DNA of 64,000 nucleotides from assembly GCF_023278565.1 (NCBI RefSeq), contig NC_064678.1, forward strand, positions 2,294,001 to 2,358,000. The letters are read 5' to 3'. A model generated the notes under the pieces. That model was not told where the DNA came from. It worked only from the letters and a program-made list of their open reading frames with translations, and made no database searches. Origin of the DNA: Colletotrichum lupini. Its lineage: Eukaryota; Ascomycota; Sordariomycetes; Glomerellales; Glomerellaceae. Position numbers and translations under genes: made by a program. Below are positions 1-12,821 of the stretch, piece by piece; position 1 is the first letter of the stretch; each line of letters begins with the position of its first letter.

Positions 1-820
1 AATCTGGGGCCACCACCAGCCGCTCAACGCGGTCATCGACGGAGCGGGAGTGAATATGACGGAAGCGAATATGGATCCGAGTCTGACCTTGACTCCCCCG
101 GCATGCTGCCCAGTCTCGTTGCCAAGATGGATGCCGTCGAGTCTTTGGCGAGGAGGGGTACTGAGAGTAATGGAGGGCCTACGGATGGTGTCTTCAGCCG
201 GGTAACGGAGGGCTTGAGAGACTTGGGCTCGCAAGCCGGCGTCGAGGGCAGTGCGACAAGGCAAGTTCAAGACGGTTCACCCGCAGTTGCGGCCATTGAC
301 TAACCAAAGTAGACTTATCACCGCTCATTCGGCCCTTACTACCCACTTAACTCATCAGACTCGGCAACTACACAACTTGACCTTCCCGCTCCTTTCTCCA
401 CTCGTACCACCGCCGGACTCGGAGACCATCGATGAGCTGCTACCCCTTTTGATCGAGCTATCCGAATCGATGCCGCGACCAACAACGAAAGCCTACGACT
501 CCCTCACAGCCCTCCACACCCTCACCTCGGACCTCGTCCAGAGCCTCAACTACCTCTCAGACACACTTCACATGTCCAGGCAAACGACCACAACGGCCAC
601 GCGTCGGTTGAAGAGCGCCAAAGAGCTGGTGGCCGAGATCAAGAGGGAAGAAGAGCTCCGGGAGGAGGGTGAGAGGTGGATCAACCGAGGTAACTGGAGC
701 GAGAGGTTGGCCAATCGCGAGTGCGCGGGCGTATGCGGAGATGTCGTCGGAGGGTTCGAGGAAGTGTGCAACAGCTGGCGGGCACGCCTGCTGGAGCAAG
801 CCGGCGCTGCACAGGCTTGA
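1..820 (+). CDS. 3' part of an uncharacterised protein gene (5' end outside window)
   Basis: The reading frame is open from base 1 (frame 1) and begins with a Ser/Asp/Gly-rich stretch (SDSDLDSPG). Exon <1-260 joins exon 313-820 through an intron at 261-312 that starts with GCAAGT, ends in TAG and contains a TGACTAAC branch site, so it looks like a GC-AG intron. The frame is kept across the junction, and the alternative acceptor at 309 also keeps it. The visible 3' part gives a helical, charged C-terminal domain with a conserved-looking core (GERWINRGNWSERL) and ends at TGA 818-820. I do not recognise the family and propose no function. The stop lies about 930 bp from the 3' end of the convergent RGS-LOV gene. 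The coding assignment is fairly sure, the product unknown. Confidence 0.6.
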
Positions 821-1748
821 GTACGCTTATACGTGCCCTACGGGATGGAAGGTCGATAGGGGTGACTGTGGTTACTGCCATTGCGGGTTCGAGAGGCGGA
901 TTACTCACGTTCCCAAAGTTTGGCTAATACTGGATTTTGAGGTCTTGGTCAGGCGGGCGATAGAAATCAACGGCGTGCTTTTGGGTAGATCCGGGATCTT
1001 TGGCGGGATTCCCAGCGCTCGCAAACTTGTTAGACTACATGAATTTTACGAGTCGATGAAACACGAAGAGCCATGGCTGAGCAGGTATCATTGCACCTAC
1101 GAAGGGAAGGAAATGCTAAGAGCAGACAGTAGAGTTCTTATTTTGAAGACAGAACTTTCACTCTATTCAGACTCTACTCTGTTGCGACGCAAAGTCAATG
1201 ACCAGATGGCAGGACACAAGATTCAAAGTCAAGACGGTTGAAAGTCATGCTACGTGATACTGCAATAACTTCAGAAACCCCTACGGGAAGCTAGGTCACG
1301 TCGCATTATTACGCAGGGCCGGGGCGGGTAAACAGATGATCGAAAAGGGCGCAATGTCCAGTCTAGGGTTGCTTACATGGCGAATGTGGCTACTTTTTGC
1401 TTACATATAATCAGCTGGTTGCTGTCAAAAACGAGAAGTTTCGCTTTACAACTTGATCGCACCCAGTTTGAGTCAGAAATGCAGTTCAGCGGCTGCTCCT
1501 TTGTGACGTAAGATTAATTTATTATCATTCTGCTCTCTCTTTCCCTCCAATTCCGTCAGTGTATAGGAAATTTATATCAGCGCTGTAGCGAGTATTTCCA
1601 ATTAACAAGGCTAGAATTAATGCACAGAATTATAATGGTATCAAGTAGATCAGCACCAACGGCACCTCCGAAACACCGCCCCTCCAGGGAAAAGCAAAGA
1701 ACTTTGCAAGGGACAAACAGAAAAATTGAGCACAAGGCTTATGACTGA
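821..1748. other. Convergent 3' intergenic region
   Basis: This stretch lies between two gene 3' ends. It is moderately AT-rich around 1500-1650. The ORF spanning 669-1241 is an out-of-frame overlap of the preceding gene and has no family features. I see no gene, RNA or repeat. Confidence 0.5.
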
Positions 1749-4450
1749 CTAATCCTCCTCCAGCCTTACAGTATACGCAGGCCGGGATGGCCCTCCGTCG
1801 GGGTCATCGAAACCGCCCGGGATTAGAGGTCGACGCTGCGCACTGACGGGACCCCGGCTGAGCCGACTCGACTTGCTCGCGCGGCTGGCGCGGCTGCCAG
1901 GGCGGTCGGAGGGGACGTCGACGTCAAAGTCGGCGGGGGCGTCGACCTGGACCTCGTCGCGGGCGCGGTTCATGGCGGCGAAGCTCGAGAGGGACATTTT
2001 GTCGTCGACGGAGGGACGGTGTTGCGACCCGGCTTGCTGCTGCTGCTGGAACTGCTGCGCGATGCCGGGGGCTCTCCGGAGCCGGCCGTCTACGGGCGGG
2101 GCTTGATTACCTCGCTTCATGCCGGCCTCGGACTCGTCGTCGACGAGGACGACCATCCAGACACCTACGGCGCAGTTGCTGCCCAGCAGGGGCGTGCAGT
2201 GGATCCAGCGGACGCGGCCTTCGCTGTTGGACTTGGTGAGCCAGCGGACTTTGGCGGTGACGCCGTGGCCGTCGGCGAAGGCTTGGGAGAGGCCGTCGCG
2301 GACACGGTTGGAGCCGCCTATCCTGTCCATGAAGTTGGACTGAAGGATGCCCGGGAGGCGGAGGGAGGGGGAGGCGAAAAGGATGCGGAGGCTGGGGTAG
2401 GGCCGGACGAGGAGGTAGTGCTCATAGACGCCGGAAAGCTTGCCGCTCGTCAGAGGCACAGCTGGGTTGGACTGATGGACGGAGGAGGACTCGTCCTGGA
2501 TTAGGATGCGTGGCTTTTGCCAGTTTGTCGAGGATGCGGCCTGGCCTTCATCTTGCGGGACGCGGTGCATGTTTCCGCCGCGTCTGCGTACGGTTTCGAG
2601 TTCGTTCATGTTGAACATTTCGCTGAGCTCCTCAAACTCGTCCTTTTCTTCCTCGTTGTCGTGTCGCTGCTGCTGGTTTTGGCCGTTGATGGTGCCGACG
2701 GCCTCCTTCTCGACGACTAGGTTCTGCAGGGCATCCAGACCCGAGCTTTCTTTCGCGAGACCGGAGACGTCGACTTGAGCGCCGATGAAGTAGCGGACTG
2801 TGCCGCGACTATCGTATAGCGGCGCCACCATGAGGAGGTTCATGAACGGGGAGCCGTCTCTGCGGTAGTTGAGGAAGGTTTCGTAGTGCTCCTTTCCAGC
2901 CAGGATCTTGTCGCGGATACGTCGTACACTAAAGGGGTTGGTCTTTGGACCTTGTAGGAAACGGCAGTTGCGGCCAATGACATAGTTCATGCCGTATTGA
3001 GTCGTGCGGTGGAATTCTGTAAGTGACAGTCAGCTGCTGTGGAACATGGATAAGGAGAAGGATGTATATACATACCCTCGGAAGCAAAGACAATGGGGTT
3101 GTCGTTTCTCGAAGGATCCGTCAAGCAGAACACTTCTGCCAAACCCTCGGACATTTCTCTGAGCTGAACCGGAAGAGTGCCTGTGATACGCCTCTTGATT
3201 GACACGCTGACGGTCTGGATCCAAGTATGGGTTATGTAGGCGGGAAGGTCTTGCTGAACAAGCACGTCGAAAGCAGCTTCGGCCTTCTTTCTCAAGGAGC
3301 TGTTGATTGTGCTATCGGTGTTTGCCATTGAGAATTCGTGTCCGGGCAGAGTGTCGAGGCCACCCGCGATCGCGTTGGCATACGCAATGGCCCGGAGTGC
3401 TTTTAAGCAGTCCAAGAAGTAGGTCAATAGGGGGAGCGAGTCGGGTCGGGCATGGTGAAGGAAATCGGTAAAACGTTGGAGGAGTAAGTGATCATCAAAA
3501 ATGGCCTGCAAATGGTCTTTTGAGAAGAGAAGCTCGGAGCGGGTTTCCAGCGAGTACTGTCCGTTGTCGCCATGAGATGGGACTACTAGGTCAAACGAGC
3601 CAGGCTCGACTTCCTCTTCTGCCAAGGGCTCGAGAATCTCGTCATCGCCAGCGCCTTTCGTCTGCAGAGCTGGGAGTGATGTATTGTTTGTTTGATATGA
3701 GGACGATGTCGAGTTGGCCCTGGACCTTGAAGAACGTGTTCTAGGGCTCCTTGGTGGGCTTGAGGACATTTGCCGCTGCTGAGCGTGGAGAGGTTCGGGA
3801 GACTTTACTCTGCCTCTTTCTCTTGGGGGAATGTCAGGAGAACGAACAGCACTTTGGTGAGGTGTTAGCCGACATTGCTCTCGACTTATACAATAGATAC
3901 ATGTCTCCTCTTACCTTCTATCTGGCCGAGGGGCTATGGTATTGGGATTGATGGGCCCATGTCCATGATGTGCGGTCCAGTTCCTATCCTCGTCATCCTC
4001 CCAAGCCTCTTGGAACCTAGACGGGTTCAAGGGGCGGTCCTGATGCATCTTGGTGACTGGACGCTTCAGTGGAATGTCAGGAATATCGGCGCCGCCTTCG
4101 TCAAAGTCTACTTGTTGCTGCTTCTGACTTTGCAGAGACGTGACACTGAGAGAGCTGTAGCCGTTCATTTGAGGTTGGGTGAGTTCACCGTGCCTTTGTC
4201 GGCGGTGGTTTGTGCTGTGAGCGGCAGCGACCTGAGCCATGTGCTTCTTTCGCCGGAATAGTGCTAATACAGAACGTGGTCCAGAATGATCACGGGCCGC
4301 AGATGTATCTGTTGATTGGGGCATTGTCACGGGCGTTGGGGGAATGAAGAAGGATTTATATTGGGTTTGGACGAAGGCTGATCGTAGGAGAAGAGGATGA
4401 GCATCAAATGTCAAAGGAAGATAGCCGTGGGGCGCACCAGCCATGGGCAT
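1749..4450 (-). CDS. RGS-LOV blue-light photoreceptor (BcLOV4-type)
   Basis: Three exons, 4450-3915, 3851-3076 and 3016-1749, total 2580 nt and encode 859 aa; the introns are 63 and 59 nt with GTAAGA and GTATGT donors. Residues about 285-390 form an RGS-like helical domain. Residues about 410-525 form a LOV domain with the flavin-binding signature GRNCRFLQ, whose photoactive Cys is residue 455, and the Gln of FIGAQVDV (518) that senses flavin adduct formation in LOV domains. A second PAS-like domain sits at about 634-732. Between them an acidic stretch leads to NELETVRRRGG, a candidate amphipathic or basic membrane-binding segment. In the known fungal RGS-LOV family (Botrytis BcLOV4) blue light drives binding to anionic plasma-membrane lipids; here I infer light-gated RGS recruitment to heterotrimeric G proteins. 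ATG 4324 (residue 43) is an alternative start. Confidence 0.9.
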
Positions 4451-7400
4451 CCCACAACGTCATCCAGCCAGAGAGTAGGACGGCGCCGTATAGAACAGCG
4501 GGGAGGCGATCAAAGGAGAGGGGCTCTGCAGAGACGAAGCAGATAGCAAGCTAGGAGGGTGTGCGAGACCAAAGATCGACGGACGCCGATACTAAACTAT
4601 TGACGGGCGAGGCGGAAGAAGCGCAAGCGGGCATGTCAGGCACATTTGCCTACATATGGATAGAGCCAACATACTTTTCGTCAGGTACCCGTGAACCCGT
4701 CCCCTGCCCTCTTTCAAGGCTGGGTCCCCAGCAAGGCGCCAACATGGGCGGCAATCAAACAAGAATGGGCGAAAACCCACAGCGTTGCGTTGCAGTAGTC
4801 TGCGCGAGAAGGAGGTTCCCACGATGTGTGGTTATGGAAGAATGCCATTCGACGGCCGAGCGGAGAATGATCGCCCACTAGCAGAGCTGAGTATAGCTCC
4901 TGACCTTGCAAAAGAGATTTCTGAAGGCTGAAGAGGCCAGAACCTGGACGCCGGGCAGTCTTTGTTTGGTTTTCTGGCAGAACCTAGACACTTGCTGACG
5001 GGTTGGGGTTAGCCCCATTGCTCATCTGAGCCACGGACACTGCACGGCCTTTGGGGGCTTTTTGGTTCGGGTGAACCAAGCCGTCGTCATCCATAATGTT
5101 CTTGTCAACGGTTCGGCGATGCCAGGGCCATCCTGATATGTCAAGAAAAGGCTAAAGGGGGGCGACATGAATGCTCCGACCCAAATCGGCACTTGCAAAA
5201 CTGTTTCGCGCGCTCTGCAGTGTTACCAATCAAGACGTCAGGCCTGGTGTTAGCCATGCTAAATAAGAAAATAACAGACGGCGATGTCAAGCTAGGAGAT
5301 AGATCATAGACGGGCTTTGACGGGGAAGCACAAGCAGCTTCCTAGCATTAGGTTAGTTTCGGGAGGTGGTAGAGTGACCAGAGTGCATATGCAATATAGT
5401 TACCTTCTTTCGACAATGTACCAGTACACACCATTCTCTGTCTCCGTGTCCGTTTACTCCCCTGCTACGCTTGCATCTTCTGCTGCCATCTTGACTCAGG
5501 CACTGGCCGTGAAAGATGCTAAGGTATGTGTACCTCTTGCTGCAAGTTGTGACCTCCCAGTGGTGGCATTTCACCATGTCCGCCGCAACAGCAATGTTCG
5601 AGAAAAGGGCAAGACGAAACTTCGGCAAGAGAGTTGCCTGGGGTCCTCTGTAGAATTCAGGTTGCCGTGTACGGATGCACTGCAGGTTGACTATGGCAGT
5701 CTTGTTGACCACCTGGCACCATGCCACAGTACATAGCCGGGTAATGTAGGATTGGGCGTGAAGATGGAAGAGAGCAATACTGTCTGTGCTACCTCAATTG
5801 GCAAAGACGGGGATGCTAGGGGTTGAGAATCGAGATTTCTTCAGCGAACCGTGGGTAGTTGCAGACTCGGACTCTCTTGGCTTTCTCCAGTCTCGAGGCT
5901 GCCCCAGCAAGGATTTGCCGAGAAACGTCCAGGAGTTCAGGACCCCCATGAATCCCACGCTTCGAGACTTGGCCCAATTCGGCTCCGGCCCCACTGCGGC
6001 CCAGGACCCGGACCTCAACCAGTGTCCTAATCGGGCAAAAGGGCGGCGCTCACGGCCTGGCGAGTGCCATTTGACAGTCGAGCTAGCAAATGGGACTATC
6101 TCCTAATCAACCTTCGCGTCATATCGCTCGCTCCAATGTTTGGGACCGATACCATGGAGCATGGCAGAGCTTACCGTCGGAAAGGAGCCAGACTGCATTT
6201 CTTCGATGCCCGTGCTTTCTTCGATCCCCTCGATCCTCGGAGCTGCGATCTGAAGCCTGAATCGGCGGTCGGACTATATCATTTTCGAAGATGGCTTGGA
6301 GATGATTTCGAATTCCCTATACGATTAATTCGCTACCACAGAGTAATTACAAACGGTCGAGAACAACCAGAATTCGTTACCTGAGTCGTGAATATGTATT
6401 GCCGGTATTACGATCTCTTGTTGATCGGGAACAGATGGATGGGCTCCCTGATATTGTACCGCGAGTTTGTCCGCGTCTCTGTCAATCAATGCTGTTCGAG
6501 CCTCTGAGGTCCCGCCACTGAGCTGCTGGGGGACGTGGGGTTTCGGTATCACGAGGGTTGACTCCTCGGCATCCGTAGGGCTATCACTTCTCGCATCGAG
6601 CAATCGACTTCCAACACAACAGGTCATATTTCGTCGACGATCTGCGGATAGCTCAATTGAATTGCATAGAAAGAGCACGCGGCAAGATAGATCGCCAAGG
6701 TCCCGAAGTAAGACACCCACGCGGCAAAGCGGAACAAAGCTCATGTTGCCAGCGGCATGGCAGAAGAGCAGGTCAGCTCCCGGAGCTTCGGAGACTGGGC
6801 TGAATGAGTAATGGAGCCTGGAGGAGATAAAACCGTGCCGGAAAGGCATTTTCTCAGTAGTGCCAGTATGTCATCGTCAACGTCCCACCAAAATGCGTCC
6901 GGAACCAAGCGTTGCCGGCTCGTGGCCTTACGAACCTCGGAAGGAGGAGTACCAGTATTGTGGACGGCACGAAATATTACTGCAGTACGGATTAGTGTTG
7001 AGTGGCGGGTGTACCTAGTCATCATTGCAATCAGGGATGACGCTGTCTGTCACTGTCAGCGCAAAGCCACAGCCAAAATGAGAGCCGAGTCTGTTCTAGC
7101 GCACGGTGGGCGAAGGTTACACGCCCTCTCTGGTTGTGGATGGATACAGCCAGCAATACGTATCATTGCCTCCTGACGAAAGGGGGTCAAGGGTTCCCGG
7201 GAGTCATGGCTAAAGCGCTGTTGGTTTCTCGGACAAGGATGCGAAAAAAGACAGGACCCGGAGATTGCTTAGTATCCCACGTTCCTTTGGACCCCTTCCG
7301 TCAGTGTAAGTATCCCGGGAATAGCTTTGTAAACAAGGCGAGAGCCGTTGATCCAAGAGCCTCAAGCAAACTCTATCTGTATCCGTACTCTGTATGCCGT

Positions 7401-10400
7401 TGTCTGTACTTGTCGTCTCGCTTTTGGCCCTGACAGCTCGTGTAAGCGGGGAGAGATGATTTCCGCCGGGGAGCTGCCTTGTTCGATGGAGCAAATAGCA
7501 GGTAGCTTCACACAAGCTGTGAACGGCTGGCGGGGTTCCGAGAGTTCGGTCGAGCAGGTATGTCAGGTTACCCCATAGGAACCGGGGATTGAGAGGGATC
7601 TGCTTGTTGGGATTGGATCATTGCATGTGGCCAACGAGTCAAAAGCCGCATGTCAATTTGGGAAGATTGGCGGCAGGCACTCGAGGAGCCTCTGTCCCGA
7701 AAAGGCCATGTATCCTGTGTAACAGTCTGAGGATAATATCAGGCTATTTCCTGATCAGCTCTTCTGCAGGGGAGTGGGGGTTGAGAGTGCGCCGTGCGTG
7801 CTGCGGCGTATGGATCGTCAAGTAGCGAAAGGTTTGGGTGCTGGGCTATTGAGTGTTGTGCATGAAGGAACGCTGGAAGGGTTTAGACGACATGATAACC
7901 TAGCCAGCTATCCGTATCCATAGATCAGCTCAAGGTTCCTGCATTTAGGTCGGGATTTGGAGCGTCACTGCCTGTCAGTCTACGAAAGCTCCAGTGCAGC
8001 TTCGACCTTATGTAAGCATTTGAGACTAGTCCAGAGCAGCACGTGCTTGCTTATCTAATACATACCTATCTTACAGTGGGAAGTTACAGTGCGCATTCGC
8101 ATATCGAAACTGTCCAGCAAGAGGTCGTGTAACCCCTTTTTGGAAGCGCGAGAGTGCTTTACGCGAAGAAACGCGTCGCATCGCGTAGCTATAGCTGGCC
8201 ACCATTGTTTATCTTCGTCCGTTTGTTCAGCGTTTAATGACGTAAGGCAAGGGACCTTTGCTCGAGCGTTCGAGCTCCATACCCGGAACTAAAATCAACC
8301 AGCATCGAGGATGAGTCTCCTGAATCCTGCGCTCAGTTCCTCATCATGTTAGCAAGACACGGCCGACGATAATCCTGCTGTGGGCTTTTGGAGGATGAAT
8401 AGTTGATGGCTACCGCTATTGTTTACGAGATTCCATCGGTTGGCTTCTGCGACACCACGGAGGCTGGTTTTCTTTTAGTTTTTGGCCTGGTGTATCCGTA
8501 GGTCCCCACTCAAGGGGCCAAAACAAGAGCGCCCAGCACGTGTCGACTGGCTGTGAGTTCCCGAGGGTGCTAAATGGCAAGGTGCGGCAGGTGCCCAATG
8601 GCCCGAATTTGGACCATTGAAACTTAGCTTAGGTTGACCAGAAAAAAAAAAAACACAAACAAAAACAATTCTCCCAGCCCCCTCTTTGCGCAAGGGAGGC
8701 GGGAATCGTGTTAGCTGGAATGCAACACGGCCTTTATTTTTCTTTTGACGAGACTGGCGACGCGACAATGTTCTTTCCGAATCCCAAGTACTATGGAAGC
8801 GCGATGGAAGAGGGGAAAGCGTGAAGACATACTTTTGTCCATACACACAAACATCCAAAACTGACGCCAACTCACGTTTACGTGGATAACAAGGTGCGTT
8901 TCATCGCGACTGCCATCCCATTTTTGGTCTTGTCTCGTCCCGTACCGTCCCATCTGTGCCTTGCATAGCTTCTCTTGTCTCTGACTGTGGGTGGGTGCGA
9001 GGACGTTTCCCAATCTCAATCAACACTCATGCCAAAGCCTACTTAGGTCTCGATAACGCAGGGTGGCTAGCGTAGTTGAAACCGCATCGGATGATGATTA
9101 ATACCGTAGGGAGTTCGAAAACGTAGATTGCGTGCATACTTTCAGAGCAATTGCTTCAATCTCTCATAGTTGACAAGCTTGACACTACTGTCAAACTTAT
9201 TGTGGCTTTCCCTCAACAAGGAGGTAGTCCTTGGCTGATAGTGAGGGGTGCCTTTGACAAGTGAGAGGCAAGAAACACGCACGAGTCGAAACAACACAAT
9301 ATTGTGATGGCGAAGTGTTGTTATGAGATCTACACGTAATAGAACTATAATGTGCAAGCAAGCCAGGGCAGGAGCAACTATTGATATAGTTTCCTGGACG
9401 AAGTACTTAAAATTAAAAGTCAACAGCCAAAGTCCAGGTACCTACTCTATATGTTTTCTCGATTGTTTGTTCTACCTCATGTTGCTTGCACGGGCTTTGC
9501 AAGAGGAGAGAAAAGAAACATCAACTCTGTGCTCAGTTCTAACATTCGATCGCGCTGACCCTTGAACGACAGGCGACGGGACGGGATGTTTGTTGTTGTT
9601 GTTCGCCATCCCCAGTCTCGTCTCCCCGTCCCGGTTCCCTCCCCCTTGGGTTGTCGGTCAATGTTATTGTCCCCCTCCCTCCCCACCCTGCCGTGCGGGA
9701 CCTACTGACGCCAGTCACGCCAGACGCCCTTTCTCTTCCCTCGCCAGTCGCGTCCAAAGGCCAACGTGCACCACCAAGGTACCTCTGGAAACCACCAAAC
9801 AGTCCCTAAGGTGCATAGTAGTCAAAGTACCTGAATGGAAGTGCGTGATGCGTGCCCGCGTACCTTACCCAGACAGCGGCCGAAGGGACCGCTGCTGTTG
9901 TTCTTGTTGCTCTGCCGTCTACGCTAAAGCCATAACAAGAATAGCGTCTCTCCCTTTGCCGCGACTCCCCCAGTTCAACCTCCTCGACGCCCTTGAGTTT
10001 CGTGGTTTCCATCCTCTAAGTGGGAGTCCCCTCCCCCCGCCCCGACAACAGCCCGTTCTGCCCTGGCATGCTTGCCCGAGTGAGGTTGGGTGATACTAGA
10101 CTGTGACCAGTATTGGACGGGTTACACCTTACTGGCTGTTGGACCCCTTCCCGTCACGATTAGAACCGCTGCACCTCACCACCGCGGTGCTTGTCGCCTT
10201 GAGGTACATACTGACCTTGCCGCACCTACCTACCTCACCTGGTACCTCCATTACCTTGCACCTTCCTACCCGCCCAACCACTCATCATCGTGCCTTCCTC
10301 CGCCGCTGGCTCTTGCCGCTTCCTGCGACTCCAGCCTGCACCCCGTGGCCTCAGACATCTCGAATCTGCACTCAATCCAACGTTCGACAGCCTTTCACCA

Positions 10401-10875
10401 CCCGTCGACGCCCATATTGCTGTCTTCTCTTTCTTCTCTCTCTCTCGACTAATTATTTTTTTCGACCCGTTTTGCGCCATTAATCCCAGAAACTTGTCGC
10501 CGGCGCCCGAGTTCTTGCGACCGCCTGAGGGAAAAGCATGCGAATGACAACGATTTGAATACCGCCGTCAGGGATAAGGTGGTGATTCGTATGCCGCGCC
10601 GACCGGCCAAGACGACTCGCCGATAATTCGAGCAACGACTTCGTTCGCCGAACACTGCGAGCGCATCATTTGAATAGCTTTTGTCGCCCCAGTTTCTCAA
10701 CTGCGACGACACGACCACCGCTCTCTGAGGCCCGCACTGGTGTCGGTGCTTGGTGTGCTTTATCATTCCCCGCCACATCCCCCGACGACGCTCGTCCCAG
10801 CCGCCTTCGCTAGACTTCAGCCTCTTCGCGCAACTCTCACGGACGATCTCCGTTGCTTGTTGCAAAAAAGTCAAG
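4451..10875. other. Long gene-poor region between RGS-LOV and cdh1
   Basis: Two genes diverge from this 6.4-kb stretch. ORFs here are short, mutually overlapping and without domain features; the longest minus-strand one (6325-6849, 174 aa) has no recognisable motif. About 9560-10875 is C/T-rich with many CTCC and TTCC runs, which fits a promoter or long 5' leader of the Cdh1 gene. An A12 tract lies near 8641. Unannotated non-coding transcripts or small multi-exon genes cannot be excluded by eye. Confidence 0.45.
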
Positions 10876-12821
10876 ATGACTCTCCCGACCGATTCTTCGG
10901 CTGCCCTCAGCGCTTCTGGTTCCATCAAAAGACCAGTAGCTGATGCAAGCAATTCAGCAACCGCGACACCCACTCGCTTCGCAACACCCCCCCCTCCTTC
11001 CGACAGAGGTCTCGTCGAGAACCGCCAATATCTGGAAAATACAAACCAGCGCAAGATTCAACACAGCAGAAGACCTAGTGAATCAGCTCGATCCAGTGCT
11101 TTCGACCCCGACGCCGTCGACAGTGCTTTGCTACGTGAGATGCACCACCGATCACAGAGGGAAAGCACACCTGGTGCAAGCCCACATCGGAAGCGCCAGA
11201 GAATCAATGGCGACAGGTAGGTGTACATCACCGTGATCAACTTCAACCACTATTTACTAAGTCTTTTCTGCCAGATTTATTCCGACACGAACTGGCCAGG
11301 ACCTCCAAGCCAGCTTCAACTTGCTACACGAAGATGGCTCTCCAGCGACACCGTCCAAACAAAAGAAGCGTACTCCTCACGGAGAGCTACACTTTCAGAA
11401 GAGTGAGCCATCTACGCCCCTTCACCCGAAGGAGACAAATCTGACCGTTCTTAGCTGAGGAAGCAAACCGGACATTCTCGACGTTGCTCCGCGCAGAGCT
11501 CTTTGAAGGCTCAATACCACAGGCAACACCGCCCACTATGTCTCCTGAGCATACTTTATCCACTGCATCGCACTCTGCCAATATTCGAGATTCAACGAGG
11601 TCTCGCACCCCGCCAAACAACGCTTCTACCAACTCTCTTCCATCCTCTCTAACGCCATCGACTCCCCACAAGAATCTGTTCTCCTACATGTCTCCGCGGA
11701 ACCTGGGCAATGCGGGTCATCTAACGCCGTCAAGGACACCGCAGAGCCGGCATGGTCCCAATCTTGACACTCGCTCCGAGATCTATAGCCTTTCGCCAGT
11801 TCGCTTCAACAGTCAACAGATGCTGCTTAGTCCGCGGAGGCAACCGAGGGCGGTCAGTAAAGTGCCTTATAAAGTTCTCGACGCGCCTGATTTGGCAGAT
11901 GATTTCTACCTCAACTTGGTAGATTGGGGCAGTGCCAATGTGCTTGGGGTCGGGCTCGGGTCCAGTGTTTACATGTGGAATGCTCAGACAAGTCGCGTCA
12001 ACAAGCTGTGTACGCTCGAGGACGATACAGTAACGAGCGTGTCATGGATTCAGAAAGGAACCCATATCGCTATCGGGACCGGCAAGGGCCTCGTCCAAAT
12101 CTGGGACGCTGAAAAGACAAGGCGACTGCGAACAATGACAGGCCACACGGCACGAGTGGGCTCCCTGGCTTGGAACACTCACATACTGACATCTGGCTCT
12201 CGCGATCGCCTGATCTACCACCGCGACGTGCGGGCCCCCGACCAGTGGCTCCGAAAGCTCGTCGGCCATAAGCAGGAGGTTTGCGGTCTTAAGTGGAACT
12301 GCGAAGACGGCCAGCTTGCCAGCGGTGGCAATGACAACAAGCTCATGGTGTGGGATAAGCTTTCCGAGACACCGCTGTGGAAGTTTTCAGATCACACGGC
12401 AGCTGTCAAGGCCATTGCATGGTCACCGCATCAACGGGGACTGTTGGCTTCGGGTGGAGGTACGGCTGATCGACGCATCATCTTCCACGACACAGTCCGC
12501 GGATCTGTCATCAACGAGATCGATACTGGCAGCCAGGTCTGCAATATCGCCTGGTCCAAGAACTCCAATGAGATTGTCTCGACGCACGGTTATAGTCAAA
12601 ACCAGATTGTGGTATGGAAATACCCTTCCATGACGCAGGTGGTCAGTCTCACTGGACACACGTATCGTGTGCTTTACCTGGCTATGAGCCCGGACGGCAG
12701 AACCGTTGTGACCGGCGCCGGAGATGAGACATTACGATTCTGGAACGCATTTGGACGACGACCTGGGGCGAGAGAGGATAGTGATGGAGGGCGACTATCT
12801 GACTGGGGCGTCATCCGGTAG
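10876..12821 (+). CDS. cdh1: Cdh1/Hct1/Ste9-type APC/C activator (WD40)
   Basis: Exons 10876-11216, 11275-11402 and 11455-12821 (introns 58 and 52 nt) encode 611 aa. The N-terminal half is Ser/Thr/Pro-rich with many SP/TP sites, expected CDK targets. It carries the C-box DRFIPTR (residues 113-119), which docks activators on the APC/C; intron 1 splits its Arg codon. After FSYMSP and KVPYKVLDAPDL (from about 292) comes a seven-bladed WD40 propeller (about 305-592) with GHTARVGSL, GHKQEVCGLKWN and the other repeats that bind D-box and KEN degrons. The protein ends in Ile-Arg, the tail that contacts the APC/C TPR subunits. These features favour Cdh1 over Cdc20. The expected role is directing ubiquitination of mitotic cyclins and other targets in late mitosis and G1. 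The start is the first ATG of the frame with a suitable CAAG context. Confidence 0.95.

Noticed and set aside
6325..6849. Minus-strand ORF of 174 aa
   Set aside because: It has no recognisable motif and no helix or membrane pattern, and it overlaps other open frames.
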